Source: Ignavibacteria bacterium (GTDB taxonomy: Bacteria > Bacteroidota > Ignavibacteria > Ignavibacteriales > Ignavibacteriaceae). Taken from it: a DNA stretch of 64,000 nucleotides. How positions within the stretch are numbered: the stretch's first letter is position 1; every line of letters starts with the position of its first letter. A program made the translations under genes and the position numbers. Positions 53,375-63,353 of the stretch are shown here, one piece after another. The DNA lies in the NCBI GenBank assembly GCA_030684555.1, contig JAUXVN010000090.1, forward strand, positions 1 to 64,000, given 5' to 3'. The notes beneath the pieces were generated by a model. The model saw only the letters and a list, made by a program, of their open reading frames with translations. It had not been told where the DNA came from and did not search any database.

Positions 53375-55016
53375 ATTTGATGTTATAATCATCGGAGGAG
53401 GATGCGGCGGAGTTGCTGCAGGAATTCAATCAGCACGACTCGGAATAAAAACTCTAATAGTCGAAGAAGCTCCATGGCTTGGTGGAATGATCACTGCTGC
53501 GGGAGTCTCAGCATTTGACGGTAATAAATATGCGCTCGGCGGCGGTATATTCGGTGAACTTCGAAAAAAGATTGAAGATTATTACGGCGGGGTTGATAAA
53601 ACTTTTACAGGATGGATAAGCCTTACCTGTTTCGAACCGAAAATCGGAAAACAATTTCTTAATGAACTTGCAGAAAAAGAAAATAATTTAACCGTCTGGT
53701 TTGAAACATCTCTGCATGAAGTGTTAAGAGAAAACGATACTATATACGGAGTCCGTTTAAATATGAAAGACGGACATATGGAAGAAGTCCATACAAAAGT
53801 TATTGTTGAAGCTACTGAATATGGTGATGTTCTCAAATTTGGTGATGTTCCTTACCGTCTCGGGAGAGATAAAAAATCGGTTACGGGTGAACTTAATGCT
53901 CCTGAAGAACATGATTATGAAGTTCAAGACATTACATTCTGTGCCATCCTAAAAAAGTATGATGGCGTTGCACCAAAGGTTGAACCTTCATCAGATTATA
54001 AATACAGGAAATTTATAAACTCAACTGCAGAGCATTCGAATTCCAAAGATGAAAATTATTTGAATCATAAGCTGCATGATTGGAATAGTTTTATTTCTTA
54101 TGCTTCTTTACCAAACAATAAATATCTACTTAATTGGCCATTCAGGGCTAATGATTATCCGACAACCGAAGATATTTATGAGAATAAAAAATCACGAAAA
54201 AATCATTATAAAAAGGCTAAAGAGTTAACACTCGATTATGTTCATTACATCCAAACAAAATTGGGGCATCCCGAATGGGGACTATCAACGGATGAATTCC
54301 CGACTGAAGATAACTTACCTTTCATTCCTTATGTTAGAGAAAGTCGAAGAGTTAAAGGAAAAGTTTTGTTAAAGGAAGAAGATGTAATTCCTGCAAAAAA
54401 CTCTTTTCGCCCAAAACTTCAAAAAGAGAGTATAGCGGTCGGTGATTATTTTTTAGATCATCATCATAGCAAATTTTTTGTTGAGCCTGATGAAAGATTA
54501 ATTGAACCTTTACCGGCAAATGCTCCTTTTCAAATTCCGCTTGGCTGTTTAATTCCACAAGATGTAAATGGATTAGTTGTTGCCGAAAAAAGTATTTCTG
54601 TTACTCATATAGTTAACGGCTGTTCAAGGTTACAGCCGGTTGTTATGCTTACGGGACAAGCTGCCGGAGCACTTGCGGCTCTTGCAGTTAAAAATAATTG
54701 CAATCCGGGAGATGTTGACTATAAAGAAGTGCAAACAGTTTTGCTTGATGCGGGATGTCAACTTTTTCCTTATAAAGATGTTTGGAATAGTGACCCGCTT
54801 TTCATTCTGGTCCAATCACTTGCGTTGAAAGGCTTTTATGTTGATGATAATGATTATGCATTTAATGCTGATATATCAGTATCAAAAGAAGAACTTCAAA
54901 AATACTTGTCGTTGATCGAAGATGACAAAATCAAAAATAAATTATCCTCCCTATCAGGTAAAAGCCGGCGGGAAGTATTCAAAGAATTATATTCTGCAGT
55001 ATTTAATATCAAATAG
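53361..55016 (+). CDS. FAD-dependent oxidoreductase (FAD_oxidored family)
   Basis: 551 residues from the ATG at 53361. N-terminal FAD-binding VIIIGGGCGGVAAGIQSARL, the following IVEEAPWLGGMITAAGV, VEATEYGDVL and the later VAEKSISVTHIVNGCSRLQP with QAAGALAALAV. This is the broad family annotated as FAD-dependent oxidoreductase or xanthan-lyase-associated; substrate unknown, possibly a sugar-related compound. It overlaps the end of gmhA, so the genes are co-transcribed. Confidence 0.86.
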   Translation: MVTTKFDVIIIGGGCGGVAAGIQSARLGIKTLIVEEAPWLGGMITAAGVSAFDGNKYALGGGIFGELRKKIEDYYGGVDKTFTGWISLTCFEPKIGKQFLNELAEKENNLTVWFETSLHEVLRENDTIYGVRLNMKDGHMEEVHTKVIVEATEYGDVLKFGDVPYRLGRDKKSVTGELNAPEEHDYEVQDITFCAILKKYDGVAPKVEPSSDYKYRKFINSTAEHSNSKDENYLNHKLHDWNSFISYASLPNNKYLLNWPFRANDYPTTEDIYENKKSRKNHYKKAKELTLDYVHYIQTKLGHPEWGLSTDEFPTEDNLPFIPYVRESRRVKGKVLLKEEDVIPAKNSFRPKLQKESIAVGDYFLDHHHSKFFVEPDERLIEPLPANAPFQIPLGCLIPQDVNGLVVAEKSISVTHIVNGCSRLQPVVMLTGQAAGALAALAVKNNCNPGDVDYKEVQTVLLDAGCQLFPYKDVWNSDPLFILVQSLALKGFYVDDNDYAFNADISVSKEELQKYLSLIEDDKIKNKLSSLSGKSRREVFKELYSAVFNIK

Positions 55017-55031
55017 ATTTATGGAACAATA

Positions 55032-57017
55032 ATGAAAAACTTTTTTTTGCTAACACTCTTTTTATTTTCTTCACAATTCACTTTAGCCCAAAAACTTGAT
55101 GAAGCCTACTTTGCTAAAAATGGTGAGGTTTATTTCCGCATGTATAAAAGCCCGAAGATAGTGATTAATAATCTCTCAAAGATTATTTCGATTGATAATG
55201 TAACTAAAGACTCAATTTATGCATACGCAAATGAAAAAGAATTCTATCTTTTCCAACAATTTGATATTCCAATTCAAGTTTTAAAACATCCCGGTGATGT
55301 TGAAAATGTTAAGATGAGTTCATCAATTGAAGGAATAATGGAGTGGGATTCATATCCGACTTACGATGCTTATGTTGCCATGATGTATCAGTTTCAAACT
55401 AATTATCCGGCTCTATGTAGAATTGTGGATGCCGGAACAACTGTTCAGGGAAGAAAAATTTTATTTGCAGTAATAAGCGATAACATCAATCAAAGAGAAG
55501 AAGAACCGCGGGCACAATACTCATCTACAATGCATGGTGATGAGACAACCGGTTATGTATTGATGTTAAGATTAATTGATTATCTTCTCTCTAATTACGG
55601 AACGGATACAAAAGTAACAAATCTTGTAAACAATTTAGAAATATGGATTAATCCTAATGCAAATCCCGACGGAACTTACAGAAGCGGTAATTCAACCGTT
55701 ACAGGAGCAAGAAGAGGAAATGCAAATAACATAGATATAAATCGTAACTTCCCTGATCCCAAAGCTGGTTTACATCCGGACGGATATGCATGGCAGCCGG
55801 AGACAATAGCTATGATGAATCTAGCTCAAACATATAATTTTGTAATCTCAGCAAATTTTCATGGTGGTACTGAAGTCGTGAATTATCCTTGGGATACATG
55901 GTATGCACGCCATCCGGATGATAATTGGTTTCAGTTTATAAGTCATTTATATGCCGATACCGCACAAGGGAATAGTCCTTCAACTTCTTACATGCGTAGT
56001 TATAACGACGGTATTACAAACGGTTACGATTGGTATATGGTTGAAGGGGGAAGACAAGATTATATGAACTACTTTGCTAATTGCAAGGAAGTATGTATTG
56101 AAATTTCTAACACTAAACTTGTAGCTGGTTCATCTTTGCCGACTTATTGGAATTATAACAAACAATCACTTTTGAATTATCTTGAAAATACACTTCACGG
56201 ATTTAGAGGTGTTGTGACTGATGTTAATGGAAATCCGATAAAGGCAAAAGTAACAGTGTCAAATCACGATGCGCAAAATTCACATGTTTATTCTGATTCA
56301 GTTACAGGTAATTACCATCGAATGATTTATGCAGGAAACTATTCCGCCTCATTTTCTGCCGATAGCTTTATAACACAGACTTTTACTAATGTTAGTGTAT
56401 CAAATTTTTCGACTACCGAATTGAACGTCCAGCTTCAGCCGACAAATCCTATTCCGGTTGAATTAATTTCCTTCAAAGGAATTAATGTTGATAACAGTGT
56501 TGAATTAAGCTGGACAACTGCTACCGAAACCAATAATAAAGGTTTTGAAATCGAACGGGCATTTGCTGATTCTGAATCTAATTGGGAAAACATCGGATTT
56601 GTAAACGGTGTTGGCACCTCAACCTCAAATAAAGAATACAGATTTATTGATGATACACCGCTATTACTAACATCAAAATACAGGCTAAAGCAAATTGATT
56701 TTGACGGAACATTCAGTTATTCAAAAGAGATTCAAATTAATACCGGGCAAGAATTAGATTTTCATCTTTCACAAAATTATCCCAATCCATTTAATATGGA
56801 AACTGTTATAGTTTTATATGTGCCGAAAGAACGTAACGTTCAGATAAAAGTTTATAATTCACTCGGTGCTGAAGTGGCTGAGATTCTAAATGAAGTAAAA
56901 AGAGCAGGCATTTATGAACTTAAGTTCGACGGAAGTGAATTATCAAGCGGAATATATTTCTATAAAATTAATGCCGGAAATTTTTCTTCCATCAAAAAAA
57001 TGATTTTGATGAAATAA
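55032..57017 (+). CDS. Secreted M14 zinc carboxypeptidase with T9SS sorting domain
   Basis: 661 residues. Signal peptide (FFLLTLFLFSSQFTLAQ), pro-region, M14 catalytic domain with zinc ligands in SSTMHGDETTGYVL (HxxE) and SANFHGGTEV (third His), INPNANPDGTY, IDINRNFPD and the catalytic Glu in CKEVCIEISNTK. A carboxypeptidase regulatory-like beta domain follows (FRGVVTDVNGNPIKAKVTVS), then an Ig-like segment and the type IX sorting domain (LSQNYPNPFNMETVIVLY ... GIYFYKINAG). An exported protein-degrading enzyme. Starts 15 bases after the oxidoreductase stop. Confidence 0.93.
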   Translation: MKNFFLLTLFLFSSQFTLAQKLDEAYFAKNGEVYFRMYKSPKIVINNLSKIISIDNVTKDSIYAYANEKEFYLFQQFDIPIQVLKHPGDVENVKMSSSIEGIMEWDSYPTYDAYVAMMYQFQTNYPALCRIVDAGTTVQGRKILFAVISDNINQREEEPRAQYSSTMHGDETTGYVLMLRLIDYLLSNYGTDTKVTNLVNNLEIWINPNANPDGTYRSGNSTVTGARRGNANNIDINRNFPDPKAGLHPDGYAWQPETIAMMNLAQTYNFVISANFHGGTEVVNYPWDTWYARHPDDNWFQFISHLYADTAQGNSPSTSYMRSYNDGITNGYDWYMVEGGRQDYMNYFANCKEVCIEISNTKLVAGSSLPTYWNYNKQSLLNYLENTLHGFRGVVTDVNGNPIKAKVTVSNHDAQNSHVYSDSVTGNYHRMIYAGNYSASFSADSFITQTFTNVSVSNFSTTELNVQLQPTNPIPVELISFKGINVDNSVELSWTTATETNNKGFEIERAFADSESNWENIGFVNGVGTSTSNKEYRFIDDTPLLLTSKYRLKQIDFDGTFSYSKEIQINTGQELDFHLSQNYPNPFNMETVIVLYVPKERNVQIKVYNSLGAEVAEILNEVKRAGIYELKFDGSELSSGIYFYKINAGNFSSIKKMILMK

Positions 57018-57022
57018 AAATC

Positions 57023-57068
57023 GACATAAAAAGTCCCGTGAATAATCGCTACTCACGGGATTTATGTC
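57023..57068 (+). terminator. Long hairpin after the M14 peptidase gene
   Basis: GACATAAA-AAG-TCCCGTGA pairs with TCACGGGA-TTTATGTC (57053-57068), an 8 + 8 bp stem with a 3-base bulge and an 11-base loop. A likely terminator. Confidence 0.65.
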
Positions 57069-57426
57069 AAATGTTTAGTTTACTTCATTAATACTTCATT
57101 TTACGAATTCAATTAGATTGACTTTAGAGCAATCAGTATAGATAAAACCTACCCTAATAATCCTAATACAATTCAATTTTTGTGAATTAGTAATGTACAT
57201 TCAGTGCTGATAATGAGTAGTTTTTGAGAATGTGATAAAATGAAGCTAAACCTCCTTAAAATTGTTTTTTAGGGCTATTTTCTTTAAGTTTTGCAACTGG
57301 TTTTTACACCTGCATACTTTATTAGCATTTATAATTACTTGTAAGAGGGAGTAATTTGCCTTTAGATAAAATGCCACAAGTATGGTCATTTTCATATAAA
57401 ATAAAACAATGAATAAGGATAGAATA
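57069..57426 (+). other. Intergenic region upstream of the PDH operon
   Basis: 358 bases, AT-rich, no gene. It must hold the aceE promoter, but no clear promoter or regulator site stood out. The AAGGA at 57414-57418 is the aceE ribosome site. Confidence 0.5.
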
Positions 57427-60096
57427 ATGTCTGATGATAGAACTAATTCACTTTCAGTAGAAGAGATAGAAAATAAAGAGTGGATGTACTCGCTTGATTA
57501 TGTGTTACAAAACGGAGGACCAAAACGTGTTATCGAAATCCTTCAACAACTTCAAATAAGAGCTCAAAAAGCAGGAGTGGAAATTCCCTTCACTGCAAAC
57601 ACACCATATATTAATTCAATACCTCGTGAAAAACAACCACCATTTCCCGGAGATAGAGAAATTGAACGACGAATAAAAAGTTTAATCCGCTGGAATGCAA
57701 TGGCTATGGTTGTTCGTGCTAATAAAGGTGATTCCGGTGTTGGCGGACATATTTCAACTTATGCTTCTGCGGCAACTATTTACGAAATTGCTTTTAATCA
57801 TTTTTTCAAAGGTAAAGGGGAAGACTATGAAGGAGATCAAATTTTCTTTCAAGGGCATGCTTCCCCAGGTGTTTATGCACGCGCTTTTCTCGAAGGAAGA
57901 TTATCTAATGAACAACTTGAAAATTTCAGAAGAGAATTAAAACCGGGGGGTGGATTATCGTCATACCCGCATCCATGGCTTATGCCGAATTTTTGGGAGT
58001 TCCCTACAGTATCAATGGGATTGGGACCAATCAATGCAATTTATCAAGCACGCTTTAACCGCTATCTTGAAGATAGAGGATTAAAGAAAAATACAGGAAG
58101 AGTTTGGGCTTTCCTTGGTGATGGTGAAACTGATGAACCTGAAGCTCTCGGGGCTATAAATCTTGCTTCGCGCGAAAAACTTGATAATCTCGTTTTTGTT
58201 ATCAATTGTAACTTGCAGCGACTTGACGGACCTGTTCGAGGTAACGGAAAAATTGTTCAGGAGCTTGAAGCCGCTTTCCGTGGTGCAGGTTGGAATGTAA
58301 TAAAAGTTTTATGGGGAAGCGATTGGGATCCAATTATTGCAAAAGATATTAACGGTAAACTTGTTAAAAGAATGGGTGAAATTGTCGACGGACAATATCA
58401 AAAATATTCAGTTGAATCGGGTGCCTACCTCCGTCACGATTTCTTCGGTAAAGATCCCGAACTTCTCGAAATGGTTAGTCATCTTTCTGATGAACAATTA
58501 AGAAAAATGAAACGAGGCGGTCACGATCCCGAGAAAGTTTACGCAGCTTTCAAAGCCGCTGTTGAGCATAAAGGACAGCCTACTGTAATTCTTGCAAAAA
58601 CAATTAAAGGTTACGGACTCGGAGAAGCGGGCGAAGGCAAAAATATAACACATCAGCAAAAGAAATTAAATGAAGAAGAATTAAAAGAATTCAGAACACG
58701 TTTTGGAATTCCAATTTCTGATGAAGAGGTTTCAAAAGCTCCTTTTTACAAGCCTTCTGACGATAGTCCCGAAATGAAATATCTTCGTGAAAGAAGAGAA
58801 AAACTTGGCGGTTCTGTTCCTTACAGAAAAACTGATGTTCGTCCGATTAAAACTCCTCCCGAAGAAATTTTCGAAGAGTTTTATAAAGGAACAGATGGAC
58901 GTGATGTTTCATCAACAATGGTCTTTGTAAGAATATTAGCAAAACTTTTACGCGATAAAGAAATCGGAAAACTTATTGTTCCAATCGTACCTGATGAAGC
59001 ACGTACTTTCGGTATGGAAGCATTATTCAGACAAGTTGGAATTTATTCTCATGTCGGACAGCTTTATGAACCTGTTGATAAAGACAGTCTTCTTTATTAC
59101 AAAGAAGCACAAAACGGACAAATATTTGAAGAAGGAATAACTGAAGCCGGTTCAATAGCTTCATTCATTGCTGCCGGAACAGCTTATGCAACTCACGGAA
59201 TTAATACCATTCCATTCTTTATTTATTATTCGATGTTTGGATTACAAAGAATTGGCGATTTTATTTGGGCAGCAGCAGATATGCGCACAAAAGGATTTTT
59301 AGTCGGTGGAACTGCAGGGCGCACAACTCTTAATGGTGAAGGTTTGCAACATCAAGATGGACATAGTCATCTTTTAGCTTATCCTGTTCCTAATTTAGTT
59401 ACGTATGATCCGGCTTATGCTTATGAACTTGCTGTTATTATTCGTGAAGGCATCAGAAGAATGTATGAAGAACAGGAGAGTGTTTTTTATTATCTGACAG
59501 TTATGAATGAAAACTATCCTATGCCCGAAATGCCTGAAGGAGCAAAAGAAGGAATTTTAAAAGGAATGTATAGATTAAAACATTCTTCTAAACAGCATAA
59601 ACTGAAAGCGAACTTATTAGGAAGCGGTACAATACTAAATGAAGTATTGAAGGCTCAAGTACTCCTTGAAGAGAATTACAAAGTATCTGCTGATGTTTGG
59701 AGTGTTACAAGTTATAAAGAACTTCGCCGTGATGCACTTGATGTTGAAAGATATAATTTCTTAAATTCGGCTGAAACCCCAAAGATACCTTACGCAACTG
59801 AATGCTTCAAAGATAATGATGGCGTCATTGTAGCATCATCAGATTATGTAAAAGCATTGCCAGATTCAATTTCAAAATGGTTACCCAAAAGAATTGTATC
59901 ACTCGGAACAGACGGTTTCGGCAGAAGTGAGGCTCGTCCCGAGTTGCGCGATTTCTTTGAAATCGATGCTCGATATATTGTACTCGGCACACTCTATGCT
60001 TTAGCACAAGATGGTAAAATTAAAATGAATCAAGTTGAAAAAGCAATGAAAGAATTAAATATAGATCCGGCTAAATTAAATCCTATGACCGCATAG
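57427..60096 (+). CDS. aceE: Pyruvate dehydrogenase E1 component, homodimeric type
   Basis: 889 residues from the ATG at 57427, matching the ~890-residue AceE type. Decarboxylates pyruvate with thiamine diphosphate and acetylates the lipoyl group of E2. Visible marks: GHISTYASAATIYEIAFNHFFKG, FFQGHASPGVYARAFLEGRL, the ThDP motif FLGDGETDEPEALGAINLA ... NCNLQRLDGPVRGNGKI, and AGRTTLNGEGLQHQDGHSHLL. An ATG at 57409 is possible but AAGGA is spaced for 57427. First gene of the aceE-aceF-lpd operon. Confidence 0.96.
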   Translation: MSDDRTNSLSVEEIENKEWMYSLDYVLQNGGPKRVIEILQQLQIRAQKAGVEIPFTANTPYINSIPREKQPPFPGDREIERRIKSLIRWNAMAMVVRANKGDSGVGGHISTYASAATIYEIAFNHFFKGKGEDYEGDQIFFQGHASPGVYARAFLEGRLSNEQLENFRRELKPGGGLSSYPHPWLMPNFWEFPTVSMGLGPINAIYQARFNRYLEDRGLKKNTGRVWAFLGDGETDEPEALGAINLASREKLDNLVFVINCNLQRLDGPVRGNGKIVQELEAAFRGAGWNVIKVLWGSDWDPIIAKDINGKLVKRMGEIVDGQYQKYSVESGAYLRHDFFGKDPELLEMVSHLSDEQLRKMKRGGHDPEKVYAAFKAAVEHKGQPTVILAKTIKGYGLGEAGEGKNITHQQKKLNEEELKEFRTRFGIPISDEEVSKAPFYKPSDDSPEMKYLRERREKLGGSVPYRKTDVRPIKTPPEEIFEEFYKGTDGRDVSSTMVFVRILAKLLRDKEIGKLIVPIVPDEARTFGMEALFRQVGIYSHVGQLYEPVDKDSLLYYKEAQNGQIFEEGITEAGSIASFIAAGTAYATHGINTIPFFIYYSMFGLQRIGDFIWAAADMRTKGFLVGGTAGRTTLNGEGLQHQDGHSHLLAYPVPNLVTYDPAYAYELAVIIREGIRRMYEEQESVFYYLTVMNENYPMPEMPEGAKEGILKGMYRLKHSSKQHKLKANLLGSGTILNEVLKAQVLLEENYKVSADVWSVTSYKELRRDALDVERYNFLNSAETPKIPYATECFKDNDGVIVASSDYVKALPDSISKWLPKRIVSLGTDGFGRSEARPELRDFFEIDARYIVLGTLYALAQDGKIKMNQVEKAMKELNIDPAKLNPMTA

Positions 60097-60151
60097 TAAA
60101 TGAATAATCTAATTTGATAATTATGAAGAAAAGAAATTTTTAGGTAGAATA

Positions 60152-61804
60152 ATGAAAGAATTTATACTCCCCGAATTGGGAGAAAATATTGAATCAGCCT
60201 CTGTGCTGAACATCCTTGTAAAACAAGGCGATTATCTTAAACAAGAGCAACCCGTTTTAGAAATAGAAACCGATAAGGCAACAATTGAAGTTCCTTCTAA
60301 CGTTGAAGGTCTTATTAAAGATTTATTTATTAAAGAAGGCGACAAAGTAAAAGTAGGACAAGTTGTTCTTCGTGTTGAAGAATCTCTGTCAGCGGAAAAA
60401 CCGACACAAGTTGAAACGAAAGTTGTTCCAACGGTTGAAACTAAAACTGAGACTAAAGATGAAACTCCTTCATCAACCATGCAGAAACAGTCAACCGGAG
60501 GAATAGTTGAATTTATAATTCCCGATCTTGGTGAAAATATACAGTCAGCCGATATCTTAAAAGTATTAGTTAAAGTTGGTGATGTAATTCAAAAAGAAGA
60601 TGGTGTTTTAGAAATTGAAACTGATAAAGCAACCATTGAAGTGCCATCAACCGTAAGCGGAAAAATTCTTGAAGTATTTATTAAAGAAGGTGACAAAGCT
60701 AAAGTTGGACAAGTTGCTCTGCGTGTTGAAAGTGTTTTATCTTCTGAAGTCCCGGCTCAACAAAATGACATTCAAGAAGAAGAAAAAGTTGAGACTACTC
60801 AAACTCCAACCGTCAAAACAACAGCCAAAGTTGAAGAAGCAAAAATAAATCCGGTTTTACAGCGCGCAGGATTAATAGATACACAACCTGCAATATTGCC
60901 TCACGCAGCACCTGCAGCTCCATCAGTAAGAAGATTAGCACGCGAGCTTGGTGTTGATATTAATGGAATTCCTGGTTCAGGTATTAATGGAAGAATTTCG
61001 CTGGATGATGTTAAAGCTTATGTAAAAAGACTAAATGAAAATAGAAGCACTTTTTCCGGTTCTTCAATCGGAATAAAAACTGAGAGTTTGCCAGACTTTT
61101 CCAAATTCGGAAATATTGAACGTAAACCGATGTCAAACATCCGTTCAAAAACCGCCGACCATTTAAGTTATGCATGGGCAACAATTCCTCATGTAACACA
61201 ATTTGATAAAGCTGATATTACCGATCTTGAAAAAGTTCGAAAGGGACTTACTTCTTCAGCAGAAAAAGAAGGAACTAAATTAACGGTTACCTCATTCCTC
61301 TTGAGAATAATTTCAGAGGCATTAACAGAGTTTCCTCAATTCAATTCAAGCATTGACATGGAACGAAAAGAAATTATCTATAAGAATTATATTAACATCG
61401 GTGTAGCTGTTGATACTGAAAACGGACTAATAGTTCCCGTAGTTAAAAATGTAATTGGGAAAAGTATTTTCCAATTATCAAAAGATATGAATGAACTTGC
61501 CGATAAAGCACGAAGAAGAAAAATCGGTCTCGAAGATTTGCATGGAGGATGTTTTACAATTTCTAATCTTGGTGGGATCGGTGGAACATATTTTACTCCG
61601 ATTGTAAATTCTCCTGAGGTTGCAATTCTTGGTGTCTCTCGTGGTTCGTTTGAACCAGTTTATAAAGATGGTGAATTTGTTCCAAGATTAATGCTTCCTC
61701 TTTCACTATCTTATGATCATAGAATTATCGACGGAGCTGATGCAATACGATTTCTACGTTGGGTTGTTGAAGCACTTGAGAATCCTTATAGATTCTTGTT
61801 ATAG
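60152..61804 (+). CDS. aceF: Dihydrolipoamide acetyltransferase (E2), two lipoyl domains
   Basis: 550 residues. Two lipoyl domains with lipoyl-Lys42 and Lys159 (both ETDKATIEVPS), separated by a Thr/Glu-rich linker, then a peripheral-subunit-binding domain (~250-290, SVRRLARELGVDINGIPGSG) and the catalytic domain (from about 320), ending in SLSYDHRIIDGADAIRFL with the catalytic His-Asp. Forms the core that passes acetyl groups to CoA. Two lipoyl domains are between the one of many and three of E. coli. Confidence 0.95.
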   Translation: MKEFILPELGENIESASVLNILVKQGDYLKQEQPVLEIETDKATIEVPSNVEGLIKDLFIKEGDKVKVGQVVLRVEESLSAEKPTQVETKVVPTVETKTETKDETPSSTMQKQSTGGIVEFIIPDLGENIQSADILKVLVKVGDVIQKEDGVLEIETDKATIEVPSTVSGKILEVFIKEGDKAKVGQVALRVESVLSSEVPAQQNDIQEEEKVETTQTPTVKTTAKVEEAKINPVLQRAGLIDTQPAILPHAAPAAPSVRRLARELGVDINGIPGSGINGRISLDDVKAYVKRLNENRSTFSGSSIGIKTESLPDFSKFGNIERKPMSNIRSKTADHLSYAWATIPHVTQFDKADITDLEKVRKGLTSSAEKEGTKLTVTSFLLRIISEALTEFPQFNSSIDMERKEIIYKNYINIGVAVDTENGLIVPVVKNVIGKSIFQLSKDMNELADKARRRKIGLEDLHGGCFTISNLGGIGGTYFTPIVNSPEVAILGVSRGSFEPVYKDGEFVPRLMLPLSLSYDHRIIDGADAIRFLRWVVEALENPYRFLL

Positions 61805-61843
61805 ATATTAAACTGAAAATTTAATTTTAGTAAAGAAATAATT

Positions 61844-63262
61844 ATGGAAAATAAAATAAATTTAGTTGTAATTGGCGGCGGACCGGGCGGTTATGCGGCA
61901 GCATTTATAGCGGCTGATATGGGAATGTCCGTTACACTAATTGATGCAGATAAAAATCTTGGTGGTGTTTGTTTGAACAGAGGGTGTATTCCTTCAAAAG
62001 CATTATTACACATTGCAAAATTGATTAACGAGGCGAAGGAAGCATCACATTGGGGAATTGAATTCGGTGAGCCCAAAATCAACATTGAAAAAATTAGAGC
62101 TTTCAAAAATAAAGTTATAAATAAACAGGCAGCCGGACTTAGCACTTTAGTCAAGCAGAGAAAAGTAAATTACATTTCCGGTAGAGCAAGTTTTATAAGT
62201 TCAACGTCTCTTAGGATAGATAAGAATGACGGAACTATAGAGAATGTTACTTTCGATAAAGCAATCATAGCAATCGGCTCGGTCATAACATCAATCCCTT
62301 CGCTTGAAGTAAACAGTAAAAGGATGTTGAACTCAACTAGTGCATTAGAACTCCCCGAAATTCCGAAATCACTTTTGGTTGTTGGAGGCGGATATATCGG
62401 ACTTGAGCTTGGCTCGGTCTATTCTGCACTCGGAACAAAAGTCTCTGTTGTTGAAATGACAGCCGGTTTATTGCCCGGTGCAGACCGCGATATGGTTATG
62501 CACTTATCAAAAAGATTAACTGCTTCTTTTGATAAAATTATGTTGAATTCAAAAGTTACTTCTATCAAAGAATCTACTAATGGATTGACCGTAACAGTTG
62601 AAGCAAAAGACGGAAAAACTGATGAGATTGAGTACGATTATGTTTTAATGTCAATCGGAAGAAGACCGGAAACAAAAGGACTTGGATTAGAGAACACCAA
62701 AGTTGAAGTTAATCAACGCGGTTGGATTGTAGTTAATCAACAACTTGAAACCAAAGATCCAAATATCTATGCAATCGGAGATATTGCAGGCGAACCGATG
62801 TTAGCACATAAAGCATCACACGAAGCCCGAGTTGCAGTTGAACATATTGCGGGACATAAAGTAGCATTCGAACCAAAAGCCATTCCTGCCGTTGTATTTA
62901 CAGACCCTGAAATTGCATGGGCTGGTTTAACAGAAACTCAAGCTAGAGAAAAAGGGATTAAACATGAAGTTGCAAAATTCCCGTGGATAGTTTCAGGGCG
63001 AGCAACAACCCTCGACCGTTCTGACGGAGTAACAAAACTTATTGTTGACCCTGATACACAGCAAATACTTGGTGTTGGGATTTGCGGGCCAGGCGCCGGT
63101 GAATTAATTGCCGAAGGTGTTCTTGCAATTGAAATGGGAGCGAATGTTACGGATGTTGCTTTAACTATTCATCCACATCCAACTCTATCGGAAACAGTAA
63201 TGGAAGCCGCTGAAGTTTTTCTTGGTCAAAGTCCGCATATTTATAGACCAAAGAAGTCGTAA
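61844..63262 (+). CDS. lpdA: Dihydrolipoyl dehydrogenase (E3)
   Basis: 472 residues. FAD-binding LVVIGGGPGGYAAAFIAADM, redox-active disulfide Cys43/Cys48 (GGVCLNRGCIPSKALLH), NAD-binding VVGGGYIGLELGSVYSALG, and the C-terminal catalytic dyad region IHPHPTLSETVMEAAE. Reoxidises the lipoyl groups of the pyruvate dehydrogenase complex. Last gene of the operon, 39 bases after aceF. Confidence 0.97.
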   Translation: MENKINLVVIGGGPGGYAAAFIAADMGMSVTLIDADKNLGGVCLNRGCIPSKALLHIAKLINEAKEASHWGIEFGEPKINIEKIRAFKNKVINKQAAGLSTLVKQRKVNYISGRASFISSTSLRIDKNDGTIENVTFDKAIIAIGSVITSIPSLEVNSKRMLNSTSALELPEIPKSLLVVGGGYIGLELGSVYSALGTKVSVVEMTAGLLPGADRDMVMHLSKRLTASFDKIMLNSKVTSIKESTNGLTVTVEAKDGKTDEIEYDYVLMSIGRRPETKGLGLENTKVEVNQRGWIVVNQQLETKDPNIYAIGDIAGEPMLAHKASHEARVAVEHIAGHKVAFEPKAIPAVVFTDPEIAWAGLTETQAREKGIKHEVAKFPWIVSGRATTLDRSDGVTKLIVDPDTQQILGVGICGPGAGELIAEGVLAIEMGANVTDVALTIHPHPTLSETVMEAAEVFLGQSPHIYRPKKS

Positions 63263-63275
63263 GTTGAAATTCCAT

Positions 63276-63328
63276 TTGTGACTTTGTGTCCCCAATAGGT
63301 TGGAATTTATTTTGCCACAAAGTCACAA
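63276..63328. repeat. Inverted repeat of the GCCACAAAG palindromic family
   Basis: TTGTGACTTTGTG (63276-63288) and CACAAAGTCACAA (63316-63328) form a perfect 13-bp inverted pair, with GC just before the second arm giving GCCACAAAG as in the repeats around the GxxExxY gene. No GxxExxY gene is attached here, so this is a solo copy or a convergent-gene terminator built from it. Confidence 0.7.
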
Positions 63329-63353
63329 TGACACTAAGTAAAAACATGTAATA

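Noticed and set aside
54352-54828. Extra small genes opposite the FAD oxidoreductase gene
   Set aside because: Short minus-strand frames with no family features inside a well-supported gene.
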